A stretch of 64,000 bases of DNA from Candidatus Zhuqueibacterota bacterium (GTDB taxonomy: Bacteria > Zhuqueibacterota > Zhuqueibacteria > Zhuqueibacterales > Geothermadaptataceae): positions 54,032 to 118,031 of the forward strand of contig JAUZRQ010000045.1 in the NCBI GenBank assembly GCA_030950365.1, read 5' to 3'. Under the pieces are notes generated by a model that saw only the letters and a list, made by a program, of their open reading frames with translations, was not told the origin of the DNA and did no database searches. The position numbers and the translations under genes are program-made. Below are positions 19,865 to 27,558 of this stretch, in pieces; the first letter of the stretch is position 1; the number at the start of each line of letters is the position of its first letter.

Positions 19865-20434
19865 TTAAGGTTGCAAAGGAAACGTTGCCAGCGGCGTGTA
19901 AATGGCGCCGCCCGGGTTTAATTCGCTTTTCATAAATATCATTTCACGACATTCGATGGTATGGGGTTCAAATTCAAATTGCTTCAAAAAATCCGCCGTT
20001 TTGACGAACGGCATCCGCTTCACCCGGCCGATGGTCAAATGCGGCGTAAATCTCCGGTTTTCCTTTTCGAAACCATACGTGCCCAGTTCGTCTTCCAGTT
20101 GCGCCACGAGCCGCTGCAAGGCCGGATTATCCGCATGGCTGCCCGCCCAGAACACACGCGGCCGCCGGAAATTGGGAAACGCGCCAAGGCGATCGATGTT
20201 GACCGCGAACGCGCGGAAGGCGCCGGTCAGCTTCTGCAACACGCCCGAGACCGCCTCACGCTGCTGCGCGTCAATGTTGCCCAAAAATTTCAAAGTGAGG
20301 TGGATGTTCCCGGGTCGGGTCCACGAAATCGCTTCTTTGAAGCGGCGGCCGTCTTCGATAATCGTTTCCAGATACTGTCGCAGCGCGTCGGAAATTTCAA
20401 AGCAAATAAACGCGCGTATGGTGTCCCGACTCAC
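19865..20434 (-). CDS. thpR: RNA 2',3'-cyclic phosphodiesterase (2H family)
   Basis: 189 residues with the two HxT motifs of 2H phosphoesterases: HLT at 45-47 (HLTLKFLG) and HLT at 132-134 (HLTIGRV). It opens 2',3'-cyclic phosphates in RNA; the family was once called 2'-5' RNA ligase. The start is a GTG overlapping the cinA stop in GTGA, with AAAGGGA as a ribosome site, so it is translationally coupled to cinA. Confidence 0.93.
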   Translation of the reverse strand: MSRDTIRAFICFEISDALRQYLETIIEDGRRFKEAISWTRPGNIHLTLKFLGNIDAQQREAVSGVLQKLTGAFRAFAVNIDRLGAFPNFRRPRVFWAGSHADNPALQRLVAQLEDELGTYGFEKENRRFTPHLTIGRVKRMPFVKTADFLKQFEFEPHTIECREMIFMKSELNPGGAIYTPLATFPLQP

Positions 20435-21672
20435 TGAATCCCTTTCAATACTTTATACAACATCTGCAGGGCCGCATACGTGGCGCGCTCTTTGTTGATC
20501 AGCCGGTCTTCGCCGAATACAAATCGTTTGGCCACCACGGACTCCTTCGTGGCCAGCCCTACATATACCAGCCCGACCGGTTTCTCCGGGGTAGCGCCGG
20601 TGGGCCCGGCAATGCCCGTGGTGCTCAACCCGAAATCGGTGCCGGTGGTTTCGCGCACGCCGGCGGCCATTTCCCGCGCTGTCTGCTCCGAAACGGCCCC
20701 GAACTGTTTCAATGTCTCCGGCGATACGCGCAGCCGGGCGATTTTTTCGTCGTTGCTGTATGCGATCACCCCGCCCAAGAAATAGTTGGAACTGCCCGGG
20801 ATGTCGGTAATACGGTCGCAAATCATGCCGCCGGTGCAGCTTTCGGCCACGGCAAGGGTCTGTTTTTGCACGGTTAACAGCTCGCCCAACACCTTTTCCA
20901 GCGGCGTATCACCTGTTGCATAAATATAATGGCCTATTTTCTCAAAAACAATTTTTTCCGCCTGTTGCAGCCGCTTTTCGGCCTCATCCGGGTCCGGTGC
21001 CGAAATGGTGATCCGCACATCCACACCACAGTATTTGGGCAAAAACGCCAGCTTGCCGAAGCGCTCCAGTTCGGCCACATCACCGATCATTTCGAAAAGC
21101 ATGGATTCCGGAATGCCTGACGTGCGCCAGGTGTGGTGGCGGATGACCTGTCCGGTGAGCTCGCGCTTCAACATTGGCAGGACGCTGTTTTCCATAATAT
21201 ACTTCATTTCGCGCGGCACGCCAGGCATCACCACGCATTTTTTACCATTTTTTACAAACAGCATGCCCTGCGCACTGCCCACGCGGTTCGGCAAAATCTC
21301 GGCCTTGTCGGGCAGCCAGGCCTGATTTTCATTGACCGCCGGCATCTCGAAGCCGCGCTTTTTAAACGCACGGCGCAGCCGTTCGAGAATATCCGGATGA
21401 AACACCAGCGTACCACCGAAATAGTCCGTCACCACCTTTTTGGTGATGTCGTCGTGCGTGGGGCCGAGGCCGCCGGTCATCAAGGTGATGTCGGCGCGCG
21501 CCAGGGCGTCGTCCAGCGCCGCACGAATGGCCTCCTCCTGATCCGGGATGGTGACCACCTTTTGCACCGACACCCCGACCTCGCCCAGCTTTTGTCCCAT
21601 CCAGGCGGCATTGGTGTTGACCGTCTGCCCGATCAGCAGCTCATTGCCGATGGAAATGATACAGGCCTGCAT
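20431..21672 (-). CDS. cinA: CinA: nicotinamide-nucleotide amidase / competence-damage protein
   Basis: 413 residues, a two-domain form. The N-terminal MoCF/COG1058 domain (about 1-170) has TGGLGPTHDDIT. The C-terminal amidase domain (about 250-410) has AESCTGGMICDRIT and STTGIAGPTG with its catalytic Ser region. It hydrolyses ADP-ribose and NMN in pyridine-nucleotide salvage. Close linkage with recA, pgsA and pgpA is common in bacteria. It ends in a 4-base overlap with thpR. Confidence 0.95.
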   Translation of the reverse strand: MQACIISIGNELLIGQTVNTNAAWMGQKLGEVGVSVQKVVTIPDQEEAIRAALDDALARADITLMTGGLGPTHDDITKKVVTDYFGGTLVFHPDILERLRRAFKKRGFEMPAVNENQAWLPDKAEILPNRVGSAQGMLFVKNGKKCVVMPGVPREMKYIMENSVLPMLKRELTGQVIRHHTWRTSGIPESMLFEMIGDVAELERFGKLAFLPKYCGVDVRITISAPDPDEAEKRLQQAEKIVFEKIGHYIYATGDTPLEKVLGELLTVQKQTLAVAESCTGGMICDRITDIPGSSNYFLGGVIAYSNDEKIARLRVSPETLKQFGAVSEQTAREMAAGVRETTGTDFGLSTTGIAGPTGATPEKPVGLVYVGLATKESVVAKRFVFGEDRLINKERATYAALQMLYKVLKGIQ

Positions 21673-21688
21673 TGGTATCCTCGTATTC

Positions 21689-22189
21689 CTATTGCATCCA
21701 GATCAACAGCACCCGCGTCGCGATGTTGGCATAAAGGCCGGCCACCACGTCATCCATCATCACGCCCACGCCGCCGGCAAGCTGAAACAACCGCTGCGAA
21801 TTGTAGCCCAATTTGCCGATCACGTCGCCGGCGCGCTCTGCCTGCCGCACCGGAAATGGTTTGGCAATATCGAAAATCCGGAAAAACACGAACGCGATAG
21901 CCACGGTCATCCAGCCGGCAGGCAACAGCGCCACGCTGATCATCATGCCCGCAATCTCATCGATGACGACCTGCGGCGCATCTTCCACCTTGTAATGCCG
22001 TTCCGCTTCCCCCGAGGCCCAGATACCGATCAGCAACACGATGAAAACCGCCATGGCATAGCCCGGGTGTGAAAAGCTTGAAAGAAAAAGCAGGATGATG
22101 GATGCCAGCAAACTGCCTGCGGTTCCGGGAGCAAATGGCGCAAGCCCGGTGAAAGCGCCAGTGGCAAGAAAAATCGCGGTCTTTCTCAT
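21689..22189 (-). CDS. pgpA: Phosphatidylglycerophosphatase A
   Basis: 166 residues from ATG 22189, which overlaps the pgsA stop in ATGA; the longer in-frame extension to 22222 is probably untranslated. Motifs: GLAPFAPGTAGS near the N-terminus and the acidic VIDEIAGMMIS, both typical of PgpA. Three to four membrane helices are visible. It removes the phosphate from phosphatidylglycerophosphate, the product of the upstream gene, so two successive steps of phosphatidylglycerol synthesis are coupled. Confidence 0.93.
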   Translation of the reverse strand: MRKTAIFLATGAFTGLAPFAPGTAGSLLASIILLFLSSFSHPGYAMAVFIVLLIGIWASGEAERHYKVEDAPQVVIDEIAGMMISVALLPAGWMTVAIAFVFFRIFDIAKPFPVRQAERAGDVIGKLGYNSQRLFQLAGGVGVMMDDVVAGLYANIATRVLLIWMQ

Positions 22190-22812
22190 GAGAAAAAGGT
22201 TGTTGGTAAAAAGAGCCGGCAAAACGCAATGGCAAAGCCTTTGACGTGATGACGATTTTCGATCAGGTAATGCACGCCGGTGGTCGCCGTGATCAGCGTG
22301 ACCATGTACATCAATTTATCAATCAGTTCCAGTGCTTCCAAACGCTGCACCCATGTGTACTGCTCGGGTGCATCCACCATTTTCTGTTTGATGATCAGAT
22401 AAATCAAAATGACGTAGATAGCCGTCATCTGGCTGGCGGTCTTCCATTTGGCAAAGGTGCTGGTGATCAGCGGCCGCTGCTTGTTCATGGCATAGATGCG
22501 CAGCGCGGTAATCGCCAGATCGCGGGCCGCAATGACGAGCACCATCCACAACTGCACCTGCCCGATCATGAACAACGCAAAAAAGGTTGACAGTACCAGG
22601 ATTTTATCCGCCAACGGATCCAGAAACTTGCCCCACTGGCTAACCGAGTTGAATTTGCGCGCAATGTAGCCATCATACCAGTCGGTAAGTGAGGCGATGA
22701 GAAAAAGGAAAAATGAAATGTATCGGTACGTCAGCGATTCGACAAACAGAGTTGCAATAAAAATGGGCGTCAGAAAAATTCGCAAAAGCGTCAATTGATT
22801 CGGAAACGTCAT
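22186..22812 (-). CDS. pgsA: CDP-diacylglycerol--glycerol-3-phosphate 3-phosphatidyltransferase
   Basis: 208 residues, with about five membrane helices. The CDP-alcohol phosphotransferase signature lies at about residues 43-70, with DGYIAR, then G and the two aspartates in GKFLDPLADK. It makes phosphatidylglycerophosphate in the inner membrane. The C-terminus (GFAIAFCRLFLPTTFFS) is slightly long and ends in the overlap with pgpA. It is the first gene of the pgsA-pgpA-cinA-thpR-recA-recX-alaS run. Confidence 0.95.
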   Translation of the reverse strand: MTFPNQLTLLRIFLTPIFIATLFVESLTYRYISFFLFLIASLTDWYDGYIARKFNSVSQWGKFLDPLADKILVLSTFFALFMIGQVQLWMVLVIAARDLAITALRIYAMNKQRPLITSTFAKWKTASQMTAIYVILIYLIIKQKMVDAPEQYTWVQRLEALELIDKLMYMVTLITATTGVHYLIENRHHVKGFAIAFCRLFLPTTFFS

Positions 22813-23304
22813 GCGATCATCTACGGTTAGGCGTTCACATTCGTCGACTTTGCAATGACTGCGTAACTATTACTACTTCGGTAAATTTAAAAAACCATAC
22901 CTATTCAGCCTTATGAAACAGAAAATAAATGGTTCCGTCATCGCGAGCAGCCGCCGCAACGCGGATGCGCGGCTATCTCTCTGCGGATAGGCAAATAAGA
23001 TCGCTTCGTCGCTGCGCTCCTCGCGATGACGACGGGTAGAAGGCTGAATAGTTACATGACTGCATGCTTAAATTTAATATAATTTCATCCTTAATCCTAT
23101 GAAAATTTTTCCGGCCGGCGTACCGTTTGTGTGAACATCCCCCTGGTGATGTGATGGTTGAAAACGCTTACACCGCAGTGTGATTTTGTCTTTCTGGACT
23201 CCGGCAGCTATTAAAGACATGCCGGAATTGCTTCCCCGAATTATTTTTCTGATCCAAAACCCCAAAAGCAAGATTTTGCAAAGTCGCCGTGCAACCATGC
23301 AACA
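22813..23304. other. Intergenic gap with dispersed repeat, no gene seen
   Basis: It holds the MITE-like copy 2 (22937-23030) plus outer inverted flanks GTAACTATT at about 22864 and GAATAGTTAC at about 23047. Beyond that the gap, which lies upstream of pgsA, is AT-rich near 23060-23105 (TTAAATTTAATATAATTTC) and may contain the pgsA operon promoter, but I cannot fix its boxes. Confidence 0.5.
22937..23030. repeat. MITE-like inverted repeat, copy 2 (reverse orientation)
   Basis: 94 bases from GTCATCGCGAG to CTCGCGATGAC, exact 11-base terminal inverted repeats. The interior (GCGGCTATCTCTCTGCGGAT, then AGATCGCTTCGTC) matches the reverse complement of the copy at 60539-60641 closely. It lacks the longer internal hairpin of copy 1. 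Confidence 0.78.
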
Positions 23305-23332
23305 AACCCGGCCCGTCTCCGGACGCCGGGTT
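23305..23332 (-). terminator. Putative terminator hairpin after recR
   Basis: On the minus strand AACCCGGC pairs perfectly with GCCGGGTT around a 12-base loop, immediately at the recR stop. It is followed by TGTTGC, a weak T-tract, so termination may be partial. Confidence 0.5.
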
Positions 23333-23928
23333 CACATCTCCGTTCGGCCGGTCAGCGCGCGGGCCAGGGTGACCTCATCAGTGAATTCCAGATCCCCGCC
23401 CACCGGCACGCCGTGGGCGATGCGCGTGATGCGAATGCCCATCGGCTTAATGAGCTTGCTCAGATACACCGCCGTGGCCTCACCTTCGGCGTTGGCATTA
23501 GTGGCGATGATCACCTCCTCCACATCGCCCTGCAGCCGCTGCAACAGTTCCTTGATGCGCAGATCATTCGGGCCGATGCCCTCCAGCGGCGACAGCGCGC
23601 CACCGAGCACGTGATAGACGCCCTTGAACTCGTGCGTTTTCTCGATCGCCACCACATCGTTGGGCTCCTCAACGACGCAAATGATTCTGGGATCACGGCC
23701 GGGATGCGAGCAAATGCCGCATGGATCGGCCTCAGTGAGGTTGTAACAGATCGAGCAATAGCGTACGCGGTCTTTCAAACTGGCAATGGCATGGGCCAGC
23801 GCGTCCAGTTCCTCAGGTTTGCGCTTGATCAAAAAAAACACCAGCCTCTGGGCCGTTTTCCGACCGATTCCGGGCAACTTGGCGAACTCCTCAATGGCAA
23901 TTTTTATGGCGTCGGCAATGTATTCCAT
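23332..23928 (-). CDS. recR: Recombination mediator RecR
   Basis: 198 residues, normal length. An N-terminal helix-hairpin-helix (KLPGIGRKTAQRLVF) is followed by a four-cysteine zinc finger (CSICYNLTEADPCGIC) and a Toprim domain (VVEEPNDVVAIEKT, with GGALSPLEGIGP after it). RecR with RecO/RecF loads RecA on gapped DNA. It is clustered with ybaB and dnaX, a classic bacterial gene set. Confidence 0.97.
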   Translation of the reverse strand: MEYIADAIKIAIEEFAKLPGIGRKTAQRLVFFLIKRKPEELDALAHAIASLKDRVRYCSICYNLTEADPCGICSHPGRDPRIICVVEEPNDVVAIEKTHEFKGVYHVLGGALSPLEGIGPNDLRIKELLQRLQGDVEEVIIATNANAEGEATAVYLSKLIKPMGIRITRIAHGVPVGGDLEFTDEVTLARALTGRTEM

Positions 23929-23955
23929 GATTCGGCAAAGCGTCGTGTTCGGAAA

Positions 23956-24294
23956 TTACAGGCCGGGCAGATTGAATCCCGACGGCATATTGGGCAGCAG
24001 CCCGCCGGCCACTTTGGACATCTCCTCGCTGACCATTTCCTGGGCTCTGGTCAGCGCCTGATTGACCGCCGCCACGACCAGGTCTTCGAGCATCTCGATG
24101 TCTTTCGGATCCACCACCTCAGGATCGATTTTGATCTGCACGATTTCATTTTTACCGTTGGCCACAGCCGTGACCATCCCACCGCCGGCCGTGCCTTCCA
24201 CGCGTTTTTCCGCGAGCTGTTCCTGTATTTTCTGAATCTGTTCCTGAATCTGTTGCGCCTGCTTCAGCAGGTTGCCCATGTTGAATTTTGCCAT
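23956..24294 (-). CDS. YbaB/EbfC family nucleoid-associated protein
   Basis: 112 residues: MAKFNMGNLLKQAQQIQEQIQKIQ at the N-terminus, GTAGGGMVTAVANGKNEIVQIKIDPEVV in the beta core, and a C-terminal helix then a glycine/proline-rich tail. The family forms DNA-binding dimers. Its place between dnaX and recR is the usual one. Confidence 0.95.
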   Translation of the reverse strand: MAKFNMGNLLKQAQQIQEQIQKIQEQLAEKRVEGTAGGGMVTAVANGKNEIVQIKIDPEVVDPKDIEMLEDLVVAAVNQALTRAQEMVSEEMSKVAGGLLPNMPSGFNLPGL

Positions 24295-24327
24295 AATGGA
24301 CTCCTTTTATGCTGCAATCGTTGGATT

Positions 24328-26136
24328 TTACCGTTCAATGGGTTCACCACCAAGACTCTCGATGATTTTCTGCGCCAGCGGATTGTCTTCCAGCCAGCGA
24401 TGCCCCTGAGAAGCGGGAGCCGTCGCCGGGGCTTCCCGGGGCGCGGGTTCCGGTTCGGGAGTGGCCGCAACGGGATCCGGAGCCGGCGCGGCCTGTTGCG
24501 CTGCCGGCTCCGGCGCAGGAGCTTCGGCCACCATAGCCGGTTCGGGCTGAGGCTCCGCTGCGACCGGAATCTGCGAACTCTGGTAGCAATATACGAACAC
24601 TTTTTTGCCAACCACTTCATGAATGGCGCTTTCGATCAGCTTTTTATTTTCATTGAGCGTATGGATGTGATAGCCGTTGCCATCTTCGAATACGATATCC
24701 AGTTTGTTGTTGTCCTGAATGCGCGCCGGCTTGCCCTCTTCAAGCAGCGCACCAAAATGAATCTTGCGCTTTTTGACCGCTGCAAGAATCGCCGGCCATT
24801 TTTCCTGAATGTCGCGCAGCTCCACCGGCGGATACTGCCCCGATGTCGGAACTTCCTCACGCTCGGAGGCGATGCCGGCGTATCCCTTCTGAGACAGGTC
24901 ATTGATTTTGGAGAATAAACTGCCGGTCAGTCGATCGGCGGCAATTTCCGGAATGAATTTAAAACCCGGTCGTTCAGTGACTATGGTGCGCGGTTGTGCT
25001 TTTTTTTTTAATTCCTGAAGATCATCCAGAAGCTGTTGCAGTTCGGTAGATCTGGGCAACCTGGCCAGCCGGAACAGGAGGGTTTCGAATTGGATGTGCG
25101 GATTCACGCTGCGTTTGATGGCAGCGGCGGTTTCGGTAAGGAGCTGAACGATTCGAATCAGATCGGTCTCACCGAAGCGGGCAGTCTCCTGCTCGTACTG
25201 TTTGAGTTGCCCCTGTGCCGCCACCAGATGGTCGGTAGCGCCGGTGCTTTTCATAATCAACAGGTTGTGGAAATGCTCGATGAGGCCGGTGATGAGGTCA
25301 TTGGTATCGTAGCCCTGATCGTAAATGCGCTGCGCAATCTGCGCCAGTTCCGCCAAGTTTTTATCGGCAATCGCCTGCGAAATTTCAAAATACAGATCGT
25401 GATCGATCATGCCCAGAAGCGAAATGACATCGGCCTCTTTGATTTCGTTGCCGGAAAACGAGATCACCTGATCGAGCAGACTCTGGCTGTCGCGCATGCA
25501 GCCTTCGGATTTTTTGGCGATCAGATACAGCGCCTCGCGGTCGATTTTGATGTTTTCCGCTTCGCAGATGGTCTGCAATTGCTCAACGATTTTTTCCACC
25601 GGAATGCGGCGGAAATCGAAACGCTGGCACCGCGACAGGATGGTGGCCGGTACTTTGTTAACTTCGGTGGTGGCGAAAATGAACTTCACATGCGGCGGCG
25701 GCTCTTCCAGGGTTTTCAGCAACGCATTGAAGGCCTCGGTGGTCAGCATGTGCACTTCGTCGATGATGTAAATTTTGAAACGCAGGCTGGAGGGCGTGTA
25801 GCGCGTGCTTTCGCGCAGGCTGCGGATTTCATCGATACCGCGGTTGGACGCACCGTCGATTTCCAGCACATCCATGCTGCGGCCTTCGGAGATTTCTTTG
25901 CAAGGAACACAGGTATTGCAGGGCGTGACGGTCGGACCGGTTTCACAATTCAACGCTTTGGCCAGAATGCGCGCGGTGGTGGTTTTGCCGACGCCGCGGG
26001 GACCGCTGAACAGATAAGCGGAAGCGATACGATTGTTTTTAATCGCATTTTCCAGGGTGATGGTTACGTGCTGTTGTCCAACCACCTCGGAAAAGGTTTT
26101 GGGGCGCCATTTGCGGGCAATAACGAGATAGGCCAT
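24328..26136 (-). CDS. dnaX: DNA polymerase III subunit gamma/tau
   Basis: 602 residues. Walker A GPRGVGKTT (45-53), zinc-binding C64, C73, C76 and C79, Walker B DEVHML, and sensor/SRC motif ATILSRCQRFDFRR. The clamp-loader domains I-III run to about residue 370. A tau-type tail follows, including a proline/alanine/glutamate-rich linker near 530-580 and LAQKIIESLGGEPIE at the end. It loads the sliding clamp and links the polymerase to the helicase. I saw no slippery A-run that would clearly make a short gamma form. Confidence 0.97.
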   Translation of the reverse strand: MAYLVIARKWRPKTFSEVVGQQHVTITLENAIKNNRIASAYLFSGPRGVGKTTTARILAKALNCETGPTVTPCNTCVPCKEISEGRSMDVLEIDGASNRGIDEIRSLRESTRYTPSSLRFKIYIIDEVHMLTTEAFNALLKTLEEPPPHVKFIFATTEVNKVPATILSRCQRFDFRRIPVEKIVEQLQTICEAENIKIDREALYLIAKKSEGCMRDSQSLLDQVISFSGNEIKEADVISLLGMIDHDLYFEISQAIADKNLAELAQIAQRIYDQGYDTNDLITGLIEHFHNLLIMKSTGATDHLVAAQGQLKQYEQETARFGETDLIRIVQLLTETAAAIKRSVNPHIQFETLLFRLARLPRSTELQQLLDDLQELKKKAQPRTIVTERPGFKFIPEIAADRLTGSLFSKINDLSQKGYAGIASEREEVPTSGQYPPVELRDIQEKWPAILAAVKKRKIHFGALLEEGKPARIQDNNKLDIVFEDGNGYHIHTLNENKKLIESAIHEVVGKKVFVYCYQSSQIPVAAEPQPEPAMVAEAPAPEPAAQQAAPAPDPVAATPEPEPAPREAPATAPASQGHRWLEDNPLAQKIIESLGGEPIER

Positions 26137-26164
26137 ACACCGTCACCAGGATAATATAAAAAAA

Positions 26165-26432
26165 GCTGTGCACCCACCGTCGACCCGGCCGCATCTCAAC
26201 TGGCTTTCGCATTCAGCTCCGGCCAAGGAATCCCGCGGCACATAGAAACTATGCTTACCGCTGCTACCTTCCGGTCCTGACGGGGTTGGGCACGTTCCTA
26301 TTGCGCGGGGCTTGGACCTTCAACGCTGCCTGCTACGGCCAGCCTGAGACCGCACAGGCCTCGGGTGGGAATTCGGCCCTGCTATAGCGGATTGCAGGTT
26401 CAGGGCACCGCTAACTCCCCGCCTAGCACAGC
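26165..26432 (-). ncRNA. ffs: Signal recognition particle RNA, large type (with Alu domain)
   Basis: The conserved apical SRP motif appears on the minus strand near 26250-26285 (GTCAGGACCGGAAGGTAGCA). Upstream in the RNA is an Alu-type 5' domain: TGCTAGGCGGGGAGTTAGCG, then CAATCCGCTATAGCAGGG and GAATTCCCACCCGAGG. The ends pair exactly (GCTGTGC at 26426-26432 with GCACAGC at 26165-26171), giving a closed RNA of about 268 bases. A T-tract (26157-26164) follows at the 3' end and probably terminates it. Long helix 5 is visible (TCTCAGGCTGGC against GCCAGTTGAGA). Together with Ffh it targets membrane proteins. The exact 5' end may be a few bases further upstream. Confidence 0.93.
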
Positions 26433-26456
26433 CTGTTTTTTTGCGCGAAAAAAAAG

Positions 26457-26544
26457 CGGAGAGGGAGGGATTCGAACCCTCGATAGGGGGTTACCCTATA
26501 CACGCTTTCCAAGCGTGCTCCTTCAGCCACTCGGACACCTCTCC
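26457..26544 (-). tRNA. tRNA-Ser (GGA anticodon)
   Basis: 88 bases, class II with a long variable arm (TATAGGGTAACCCCCTA). Acceptor GGAGAGG pairs with the 3' CTCTCC, discriminator G. Anticodon stem CACGC/GCGTG holds the loop TTGGAAA (anticodon GGA). T-loop GGTTCGAATCC. CCA is not encoded. Confidence 0.96.
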
Positions 26545-26594
26545 AACTTTCGATCGAAACATCCACTGTCAAATAACACGTTCGCGCAATCGAG

Positions 26595-26682
26595 CGGAGA
26601 GGGAGGGATTCGAACCCCCGGAGGTCAGAGACCTCAACGGTTTTCGAGACCGCCCCGTTCAACCAGGCTCCGGCACCTCTCC
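26595..26682 (-). tRNA. tRNA-Ser (CGA anticodon)
   Basis: 88 bases, class II. Acceptor GGAGAGG/CTCTCC, discriminator G. Anticodon stem GCGGT/ACCGT with loop CTCGAAA. The variable arm is GAGGTCTCTGACCTC. CCA is not encoded. Confidence 0.96.
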
Positions 26683-26698
26683 GTAAAACAGGCTTGAG

Positions 26699-26771
26699 TG
26701 GAGCAGAGCGGATTCGAACCGCCGACCTGTACGTTGCGAACGTACCGCTCTCCCAACTGAGCTACTGCCCC
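26699..26771 (-). tRNA. tRNA-Ala (CGC anticodon)
   Basis: 73 bases. Acceptor GGGGCAG/CTGCTCC with the G3:U70 wobble pair that identifies tRNA-Ala. Anticodon stem GTACG/CGTAC with loop TTCGCAA. Discriminator A. It lies just upstream of the tail of tadA on the map, separated by three bases. Confidence 0.95.
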
Positions 26772-26774
26772 ATC

Positions 26775-27224
26775 TTATTTTCTGCGCAGCATTTGAAAGA
26801 ACCGCTGCATCAACTCCCGCGACGCATCGGCCATTACCCCGGATTCGATTTTCGCCGGGGCGGCCATGGCATCCAGCCCGCGCAAATCCAACGCGGAGCC
26901 GCAGGCGCCCAGCCGCGGGTCATGAGCGCCAAAGATGATCTCCGGAATGCGCGCCAGATGAATGGCGCTGTAACACATCGGGCACGGTTCCAATGTCACA
27001 TAAATGCGCGCATCGTTCAGCCGCCAGGTTCCCAGCCGGGCGGCCGCCGATTGGATGGCTAAAATTTCCGCATGAGCGGTGGGATCCTGCAGCGTTTCCA
27101 CCAGATTGTGCCCGCTTCCGACGGCTTCACCATCCACCACAACCACCGCCCCCACCGGAACTTCGCCCCGCTCAAACGCCTTCTGCGCTTCTTGCAGCGC
27201 CAGGGCCATCCATTTTTGATGCAT
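26775..27224 (-). CDS. tadA: tRNA-specific adenosine deaminase TadA
   Basis: 149 residues from ATG 27224; an in-frame TTG at 27245 would add seven residues but falls next to the terminator hairpin. Zinc and catalytic motifs HAE (51-53) and PCPMC (80-84) are intact, with TAHAEILAIQSAA and the YVTLEPCPMC context. TadA changes A34 of tRNA-Arg(ACG) to inosine. Its tRNA-Arg(ACG) substrate is encoded directly upstream at 27285-27358. Confidence 0.93.
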   Translation of the reverse strand: MHQKWMALALQEAQKAFERGEVPVGAVVVVDGEAVGSGHNLVETLQDPTAHAEILAIQSAAARLGTWRLNDARIYVTLEPCPMCYSAIHLARIPEIIFGAHDPRLGACGSALDLRGLDAMAAPAKIESGVMADASRELMQRFFQMLRRK

Positions 27225-27246
27225 CGAAATCGTGTCCCATAACAAA

Positions 27247-27272
27247 ACAAGGAATCAATACTGATTCCTTGT
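27247..27272 (-). terminator. Intrinsic terminator between tRNA-Arg and tadA
   Basis: Perfect 11-base arms (ACAAGGAATCA/TGATTCCTTGT) with a 4-base loop, followed on the minus strand by TTTTGTTA. It should end the transcript of the upstream tRNA genes. Confidence 0.8.
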
Positions 27273-27284
27273 GTCTATTCTGAG

Positions 27285-27358
27285 TACGCCCGGGAGGACT
27301 TGAACCCCCAACCTCTTGGTCCGTAGCCAAGCGCTCTATCCAGTTGAGCTACGGGCGC
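27285..27358 (-). tRNA. tRNA-Arg (ACG anticodon)
   Basis: 74 bases. Acceptor GCGCCCG/CGGGCGT (first pair G:U). D arm AGCTCAACTGGATAGAGC. Anticodon stem CTTGG/CCAAG with loop CTACGGA. A34 is the expected TadA target for reading CGN codons. Confidence 0.96.
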
Positions 27359-27391
27359 AACCAAACTCGTCAATCGAATCGCTTGTGCGAG

Positions 27392-27464
27392 TGGCGCATA
27401 CGGGACTCGAACCCGTGTTACCGACGTGAGAGGCCGGCGTCCTAGGCCACTAGACGAATGCGCC
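27392..27464 (-). tRNA. tRNA-Glu (CTC anticodon)
   Basis: 73 bases. Acceptor GGCGCAT/ATGCGCC, discriminator A. Anticodon stem CCGGC/GTCGG with loop CTCTCAC. T arm ACGGGTTCGAGTCCCGT. It lies near gltX, the enzyme that charges it. Confidence 0.95.
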
Positions 27465-27473
27465 ATATTGTAG

Positions 27474-27544
27474 CTGGGGTGCAGGGATTCGAACCCCGGT
27501 TCCACGGTCCAGAGCCGTGTGTCCTGCCACTAGACGACACCCCA
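27474..27544 (-). tRNA. tRNA-Gln (CTG anticodon)
   Basis: 71 bases. Acceptor TGGGGTG/CACCCCA, discriminator G. Anticodon stem CACGG/CCGTG with loop CTCTGGA. The weak U1:A72 pair is typical of tRNA-Gln. It is the tRNA nearest gltX. Confidence 0.95.
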
Positions 27545-27558
27545 GAATCAAGCCTAAT

